Part shown: piece by piece, positions 59,692 through 64,000 of the stretch
Layout: each line of letters begins with the position of its first letter
Position numbering within the stretch: the first letter of the stretch is position 1
Assembly: GCF_019793465.1 (NCBI RefSeq)
Contig: NZ_JAILYJ010000011.1
Location: 1-64,000 of the forward strand
DNA from: Rhizobium croatiense
GTDB lineage: Bacteria; Pseudomonadota; Alphaproteobacteria; Rhizobiales; Rhizobiaceae
Length of the DNA: 64,000 nt
Direction: 5' to 3'
Made by a program: the position numbers and the translations under genes
The notes under the pieces: model-generated
Told to the model about the DNA's origin: nothing
Databases searched by the model: none
The model's input: only the letters and a program-made list of their open reading frames with translations

Positions 59692-61089
59692 ATGTCTGAA
59701 AGAACGGAAGTGAACCGGACAAATCAGGAGCGGAAAACGCGGATACCGGCCTATCTGGAGCTCGCAAGTGAGCTTGAGGCGAGGATCCGCTCGGGCGCCT
59801 TGCCCCCCGGCAGCCAGCTCCCTCCGCAGCGCGACCTCGCGCGGGAGCGGTCGCTCAACGTCTCCACAGTCACGCGCGCCTACCGCGAATTGCAGAACCT
59901 CAACCTTGTGATGGGCAGCACCCGGCGCGGCACGATCGTCATGGGCGACGGCGTCATGCCACGGGTTGACCGGGCAGCGAGCCCGGCCGGTATCATAGAC
60001 CTGACGGTCAACCGGCCGGCCGTCGATGACTTCCAGCAGCGCTTGGCGGAGTCTTTGCCTGACCTGTCATCCGACCGGCGCTTTCGCCAGATGCAGGAAT
60101 ACCAGCCGCCGGAAGGCCCGGCCTGGGCGCGCCATGCTGCGAGAAAATGGATATCGCTGAACGGCTTCGATCCGTCCGAAGACGATATCGTCGTCACCAG
60201 CGGCGCCCAGCATGCTTTGCTGGCGGTGATCAGCAGCCTGATAGAGCCCGGCGACACCATCGTCTGCGATCGGCTGACCTATTATGGCCTGATCGCCCTT
60301 GCCCAGATGTTCCGCTTCCGCATCATCGGCATCGGAAGTGACGATCAGGGCATGTCGGCGGTGGAGCTGGACGATATCTGCGGCCGGGAAAGCGTGCGCG
60401 CCGTCTTCACGGTTCCTTCGATGCACAATCCGACCGTCGTCACCATGAGCGAGACTCGCCGGCGCGAACTGGTCGACGTCGCGGAAAAGCACGATCTCGT
60501 CATCATCGAGGACGATGTCTATGGACCGATGCTCGGGACCCGGGCAAGCGCCCTGATCACGCTTGCGCCGACCAGAACCTACCATATATCGGCGCTCTCC
60601 AAGGCGCTGGCGCCGGGTCTGCGCGTCGGCTATCTCTCCTGCCCGCCCGGCCGTGCGCTGCTATCCGCCGAGGCGGTTCGCACGACCGCCTGGATGCCCT
60701 CTCCACTGCCGCTGCTGCTAGCGACCCGCTGGCTGGAGGACGGCACGGCCGAAGCGATCCTGAAGGCCCAGCTTACGGAGCTGCGCGCGCGCCATGCGAT
60801 CGTCACGACAATCCTTGCCGGCCATTCCTTCTCCGCCGATCCGCGCTGCATGTTTTTATGGCTGAGGCTGCCGGCGCCATGGCGGTGCGAGGATTTTGCC
60901 GCCAATCTGCGCGCCCATGGCGTTGCCGTCATGGCCGCCACCGCCTTTGCCTGTGACCGCCAGCCGGTCGAGCATGCCGTTCGCGTCAATGTCGGCTGCG
61001 CATCGTCGCGGGACGAACTTGCAACGGCGCTGCGCATCATTGCCGCCACGCTGAACGATCGCCCCCGCGCTCTCGCCGGCCTAGTCTAG
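59692..61089 (+). CDS. MocR/PdxR-type regulator (GntR winged helix plus aminotransferase-like domain)
   Basis: A 465-residue two-domain regulator. The winged helix (18-85) includes GALPPGSQLPPQRDLARERS and LNVSTVTRAYRELQNL. From about 100 on it is a fold-type-I aminotransferase with IIEDDVYGPML near 272 and the PLP lysine Lys304 in SALSKALAPGLRVGYL. Such regulators sense an amine or amino acid through PLP and often activate the divergent operon. The neighbouring ABC-RidA operon is the expected target. The ATG at 59692 follows CAGGAA; the open frame upstream crosses the operator and is rejected. Confidence 0.9.
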   Translation: MSERTEVNRTNQERKTRIPAYLELASELEARIRSGALPPGSQLPPQRDLARERSLNVSTVTRAYRELQNLNLVMGSTRRGTIVMGDGVMPRVDRAASPAGIIDLTVNRPAVDDFQQRLAESLPDLSSDRRFRQMQEYQPPEGPAWARHAARKWISLNGFDPSEDDIVVTSGAQHALLAVISSLIEPGDTIVCDRLTYYGLIALAQMFRFRIIGIGSDDQGMSAVELDDICGRESVRAVFTVPSMHNPTVVTMSETRRRELVDVAEKHDLVIIEDDVYGPMLGTRASALITLAPTRTYHISALSKALAPGLRVGYLSCPPGRALLSAEAVRTTAWMPSPLPLLLATRWLEDGTAEAILKAQLTELRARHAIVTTILAGHSFSADPRCMFLWLRLPAPWRCEDFAANLRAHGVAVMAATAFACDRQPVEHAVRVNVGCASSRDELATALRIIAATLNDRPRALAGLV

Positions 61090-61090
61090 C

Positions 61091-61254
61091 ATGAATAGGC
61101 CGCTCCCCGCGCTTCAACCTTTGCCCGACGCCGAGCGTCGGCATGTGGCGGTTGTCGGCCCGGGACTGGTCGGCCTCTGCTCGGCCCTCTGGCTACAGAG
61201 AATGGGGCATCGGGTCACGATCATCGATCCGGCGCCGCCATTGGGCGATGCATC
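61091..61254 (+). pseudogene. N-terminal fragment of a D-amino acid dehydrogenase/oxidase-like flavoprotein
   Basis: About 54 codons remain: after a short leader comes the FAD-binding Rossmann start HVAVVGPGLVGLCSALWLQR, then VTIIDPAPPLGDAS, where such proteins normally continue for 350 residues. Here homology stops and sequence of another family follows in a different frame. It begins two bases after the MocR stop, so the intact ancestor was probably co-transcribed with the regulator and used an amino acid or amine substrate. Confidence 0.65.
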
Positions 61255-61257
61255 CCG

Positions 61258-61407
61258 GCCTATTTCGGTCGCTACGAGCATCACTATGTGTTCTTTCGCG
61301 AGCTCGAGAATGGTGAACTCGGTGTCATGAGCATTCTTCACGAACGGATGAATCTGCCTGTCCGGCTCAAAGAGGACTTGGCGGCTCTCTCACGCAAGCA
61401 GCCGTGA
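61258..61407 (+). pseudogene. C-terminal fragment of a ParE/RelE-type toxin
   Basis: Forty-nine codons, in a different frame from the preceding fragment: AYFGRYEHHYVFFRELENGE, then VMSILHERMNLPVRLKEDL, matching the C-terminal half of plasmid ParE toxins (the ILHERMNLP motif). No start codon, N-terminal half or antitoxin gene is present. It is a remnant left by recombination. Confidence 0.6.
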
Positions 61408-61429
61408 CGCGGACTATCTTCGTCAACCT

Positions 61430-62407
61430 TCAAAACCGATGCTCCGCTCCCTCGACCGGATTTGCCCAGACCATCATACCAGGCGCAAACGGCGTCTCGC
61501 CTTCGGCGCGCACGACCATCTCACCGAGGTCGGGAACGTCGAGGTAGAGGATTGCATCGGCGCCGAGCCTTTCGATGTGGCGGACACTGCCCTGCCATTG
61601 CCCGGCATTTTCCGAAAGCCGGATATGTTCCGGCCTTATGCCGTAGGTCGTGCAATTCAGTCGCCGCGCCGTCTCGCCGCCATAGAGGTTCATCTTCGGG
61701 CTGCCGATGAAGCCGGCGACGAAGGGGGTCGCCGGATTGCGATAGAGCTCCATCGGACTGCCGACCTGCTCGACCGAACCGCCGTTCAGCACGACGATCT
61801 TGTCAGCCATCGTCATGGCTTCGACCTGGTCGTGGGTGACATAGATCATTGTCGATTTCAGCCGGGCGTGGAGGTCGGCGATCTCCAGGCGCATCTGGGC
61901 TCTGAGCGACGCGTCCAGATTGGAAAGCGGCTCGTCGAACAGGAAGACCCTGGGATCGCGGATGATCGCCCGGCCGATCGCAACGCGCTGCCTCTGGCCG
62001 CCGGAGAGCGCTTTCGGCTTTCTCTCCAGCAACGGGGTGAGCTGCAGCGTTTCCGCAGTCGCCGCGACTTTGGCGGCAATTTCCGCCTTTGGACGGCGGG
62101 CGAGTGAAAGGCCGAAGCCGATATTCTCGGCAACTGTCATATGCGGGTAGAGCGCATAGCTCTGGAACACCATGGCGATGCCTCGCTCGGAGGGTTCGGC
62201 ATAGGTCACGTCCTTGCCGCCGATGGTCAGCATGCCTGATGTCGTCTCCTCCAGGCCGGCGATGATGCGCAGCAGCGTCGATTTTCCGCATCCCGACGGG
62301 CCGACGAATACGACGAATTCGCCGGAGGCCACCTCCAGATCGATACCTTTGATGACTTCAAGGGCGCCGAAGCTCTTGCGAACCTGTTTGAGTGTGAGTT
62401 CAGCCAT
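61430..62407 (-). CDS. Carbohydrate ABC transporter ATP-binding protein (UgpC/MsmK-like)
   Basis: A 325-residue ATPase: Walker A GPSGCGKST at 36-44, signature LSGGQRQR, Walker B VFLFDEPLSNLDA, then YVTHDQVEAMTMADKI, and a TOBE domain. EPLSNLDA is typical of the sugar-importing CUT1 family. It is slightly short compared with about 360 residues for UgpC, mainly in the C-terminal part. It follows two CUT1 permease genes on the minus strand; the binding protein is not in the window. Confidence 0.92.
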   Translation of the reverse strand: MAELTLKQVRKSFGALEVIKGIDLEVASGEFVVFVGPSGCGKSTLLRIIAGLEETTSGMLTIGGKDVTYAEPSERGIAMVFQSYALYPHMTVAENIGFGLSLARRPKAEIAAKVAATAETLQLTPLLERKPKALSGGQRQRVAIGRAIIRDPRVFLFDEPLSNLDASLRAQMRLEIADLHARLKSTMIYVTHDQVEAMTMADKIVVLNGGSVEQVGSPMELYRNPATPFVAGFIGSPKMNLYGGETARRLNCTTYGIRPEHIRLSENAGQWQGSVRHIERLGADAILYLDVPDLGEMVVRAEGETPFAPGMMVWANPVEGAEHRF

Positions 62408-62411
62408 TCTG

Positions 62412-63239
62412 CTACCCTTTGACTGCGCCTGATGTCATGCCCGCGACGATCTGCCGGTTGAAGAAGATGAAGACGATCAGCGGCGGGATCGTCACGAGGA
62501 GGATGTTCATGAAGAGGAGATTGTACTGGCTCGAATACATGCTCTGGAAATTATAGAGCGTCAGCTGCACCGTCACGTTCTCCTTGCCCGGCAAGTAGTA
62601 GAGCGGGTTGGTGAAATCATTGAAGATCGCGATCGATTGCACGACGATATTGGTCACGGTCACCGGCTTCAGAAGCGGCAAGACCACCCGGAAGAAGATC
62701 TGCCGGGGTTTGGCGCCGTCGATCAGCGCCGCCTCATCGAGATCGCGCGGGATGGTCGAGATGAACGAGCGGTAGAGCAATACCGAAAAGGAGAGGTTAT
62801 AGGCGACCTGGATCAGGATCATCCCTGTCATGGTCTTGAAGAGGCCGATCTCCTGCAGCAGGCCGATCGTCGGAACCACGGCCGGCGGCATCATCAGGCC
62901 CATGAAGAGGGCAACGGATGCGACCTTGTTCCAGGCGGTCCTGCGGCGCTGCATCACATAGCCTACCATCGCCGACAGCAGGATGAGGATCGTGACGGAA
63001 GCGACGGTGATGAGCGTCGAATTGAAATAGGCGAGCACAAGCTGATAATCGCGCGCCTTGAAGACGGCCACGAGATTGTCCCAGAGCAACCATCGCTCCG
63101 GCAACTCGAAATCGAGACGGGACGCTTCGGATTTCGATTTCACCGCCTGCAGAGCGACGAAAACGAAAGGCATGACGAAGATGACCGCGGCAACGGCAAG
63201 CGATATCGCGCCGGTCATATAGGGACGGATGCTTCTCAT
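62412..63239 (-). CDS. Carbohydrate ABC transporter permease (UgpE type)
   Basis: A 275-residue inner-membrane permease with six helices and the EAA loop EAALIDGAKPRQIFFRVVLP. The ending NRQIVAGMTSGAVKG is the standard CUT1 C-terminus. The ATG at 63239 overlaps the upstream permease stop by four bases; the longer open frame is only its antisense-like extension. Confidence 0.92.
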   Translation of the reverse strand: MRSIRPYMTGAISLAVAAVIFVMPFVFVALQAVKSKSEASRLDFELPERWLLWDNLVAVFKARDYQLVLAYFNSTLITVASVTILILLSAMVGYVMQRRRTAWNKVASVALFMGLMMPPAVVPTIGLLQEIGLFKTMTGMILIQVAYNLSFSVLLYRSFISTIPRDLDEAALIDGAKPRQIFFRVVLPLLKPVTVTNIVVQSIAIFNDFTNPLYYLPGKENVTVQLTLYNFQSMYSSQYNLLFMNILLVTIPPLIVFIFFNRQIVAGMTSGAVKG

Positions 63240-64000
63240 TCTTCGACCCCGCGCCGGTTGAACCATAAAGTGAGCGGCAGGATGATTGCGGCAATCAGCG
63301 CGAACAGTATGACGTTGCCGGCGGTCGACAGACCGTAGAAGCCTGCCTGATATTGCTTGTAAATGACCGAGGCGATCACGTCGGAGGAGAAACCAGGTCC
63401 GCCGCGGGTCATCGCCCAAATCAGGTCGAACGAGCGAAGGCCGCCGATCAGCGACAATGTCACCACCGTAATGGTGGCTGGGCGCACAAGCGGCAGGGTG
63501 ACCCGGAAAAATTGCTGCAGGCGCGTCGCTCCGTCGATTCTTGCCGCCTCGTAGTAATCGGGGCTGATTGCGGCCAGACCGGCGATGAAGATCAGGGTAG
63601 CAAGGCCGACACCCTTCCATAGGTCGACCAGGGCTACCGAAAACAGGGCGAGCGCCGGATTGGTCAGCCATCCCGGTCCAGGAATGCCGAGCGTCTCGAG
63701 CGTGACGTTGATGATGCCCTTCGTTGGATGCATCATCACCGCGAAGGTAATGCCGATGCCGATCGTCGACACCAGGACAGGGAAGAAGACCAGGGTTCTT
63801 AGGAAGCCGCGGGCGAAGATATTGCCGGTCAGCAGCACGGCCAGCAGCAGCCCGCAGACCGTCTTCAGCCCGGATGTCGTCACGGCATAGATCAACGTGT
63901 TGATCAGTCCCTTGATCAGGAACGGCTCGGAGAAGAACTGCTCAAAATTTTCGAGCCCGATGAATTCTGCCGTCGAAAGATCCCAGCGCGTCAGGCTGAA
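63236..64000 (-). CDS. Carbohydrate ABC transporter permease (UgpA type), cut by window end
   Basis: The frame runs off the right edge; 254 residues are visible, starting FSLTRWDLSTAEFIGLENFE, which is about 30-50 residues into a usual UgpA-type protein. The EAA loop reads EAARIDGATRLQQFFRVTLP. It pairs with the UgpE-type permease. Substrate unknown; the binding-protein gene should lie to the right. Confidence 0.9.
   Translation of the reverse strand, partial: FSLTRWDLSTAEFIGLENFEQFFSEPFLIKGLINTLIYAVTTSGLKTVCGLLLAVLLTGNIFARGFLRTLVFFPVLVSTIGIGITFAVMMHPTKGIINVTLETLGIPGPGWLTNPALALFSVALVDLWKGVGLATLIFIAGLAAISPDYYEAARIDGATRLQQFFRVTLPLVRPATITVVTLSLIGGLRSFDLIWAMTRGGPGFSSDVIASVIYKQYQAGFYGLSTAGNVILFALIAAIILPLTLWFNRRGVEE

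Noticed and set aside
1..64000. CRISPR arrays, tRNA or rRNA genes, insertion sequences, riboswitches
   Set aside because: I saw no regularly spaced repeats, no cloverleaf with CCA context, no rRNA signature, no transposase gene and no riboswitch core. A tRNA or Rfam covariance search would settle the RNA part.

Overview
The window looks like a plasmid segment from a Rhizobium leguminosarum/R. etli-type alphaproteobacterium. It carries a complete repABC replication and partition unit (9.7-13.6 kb) with an antisense RNA and two parS-like palindromes. Gene content is dense, GC-rich and dominated by ABC transporters with adjoining catabolic enzymes, as is usual for large rhizobial plasmids. The assignment to Rhizobiaceae is inferred from repABC and from protein character; no database was searched.

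Layout. 0-0.8 kb: C-terminal part of a dehydroshikimate-dehydratase/HPPD-like protein. 0.9-6.9 kb (minus): a pentitol operon (binding protein, single-domain ATPase, permease, ribitol dehydrogenase, second SDR) with an AraC regulator. 7-9 kb: trehalose-phosphate phosphatase diverging from a ROK-like protein whose motif order indicates circular permutation. 9-9.9 kb: gene-poor. 9.9-13.6 kb: repABC, then a RelE/ParE-Phd/YefM-type toxin-antitoxin pair. 14.4-25.4 kb: two flavin monooxygenases, an M20 deacylase, a GNAT acetyltransferase, a fused permease-ATPase, two binding proteins, a thioredoxin-fold isomerase, an FMN reductase, several very small proteins and an alpha/beta hydrolase. The set mirrors the Bacillus subtilis ytm/yxe operons for S-(2-succino)cysteine-type sulfur salvage. 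25.4-28.1 kb (minus): a taurine/sulfonate-type ABC transporter. 28.3-32 kb: an FAD protein, a GntR/FCD regulator, a ClpP paralogue and an ArsR-SRPBCC pair.

32.3-42.9 kb (plus) is one apparent 11-gene operon behind a promoter that contains a perfect 22-bp palindrome. Related palindromes lie upstream of the GntR gene and 220 bp further upstream. The enzymes (AA_synth family protein, alpha/beta hydrolase, flavin reductase, luciferase-like monooxygenase, two aldehyde dehydrogenases, NIPSNAP protein) plus a polyamine-type ABC importer resemble the enzyme sets that cleave pyridine- or pyrazine-type rings. I propose it as a catabolic operon for an unidentified, probably nitrogen-containing compound. 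43-54.5 kb (minus) is a nine-gene surface-glycan operon for nucleotide-activated heptose. It includes a three-domain protein joining a nucleotidyltransferase, a GmhB-like phosphatase and a P-loop kinase. 54.8-59.5 kb (minus): a second polyamine-type ABC operon with a RidA protein, diverging from a MocR-type regulator; an inverted repeat lies beside the transporter promoter. 61.1-61.4 kb: two gene fragments fused out of frame. 61.4-64 kb (minus): a carbohydrate ABC transporter running off the window.

Recurring theme: in all five transporter operons where the binding-protein gene is followed by a short gap, that gap holds a stable hairpin, probably to favour binding-protein mRNA. Three promoter regions in the sulfur part share a TTTATAGAY element. 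All functions are inferred from sequence motifs and context only.
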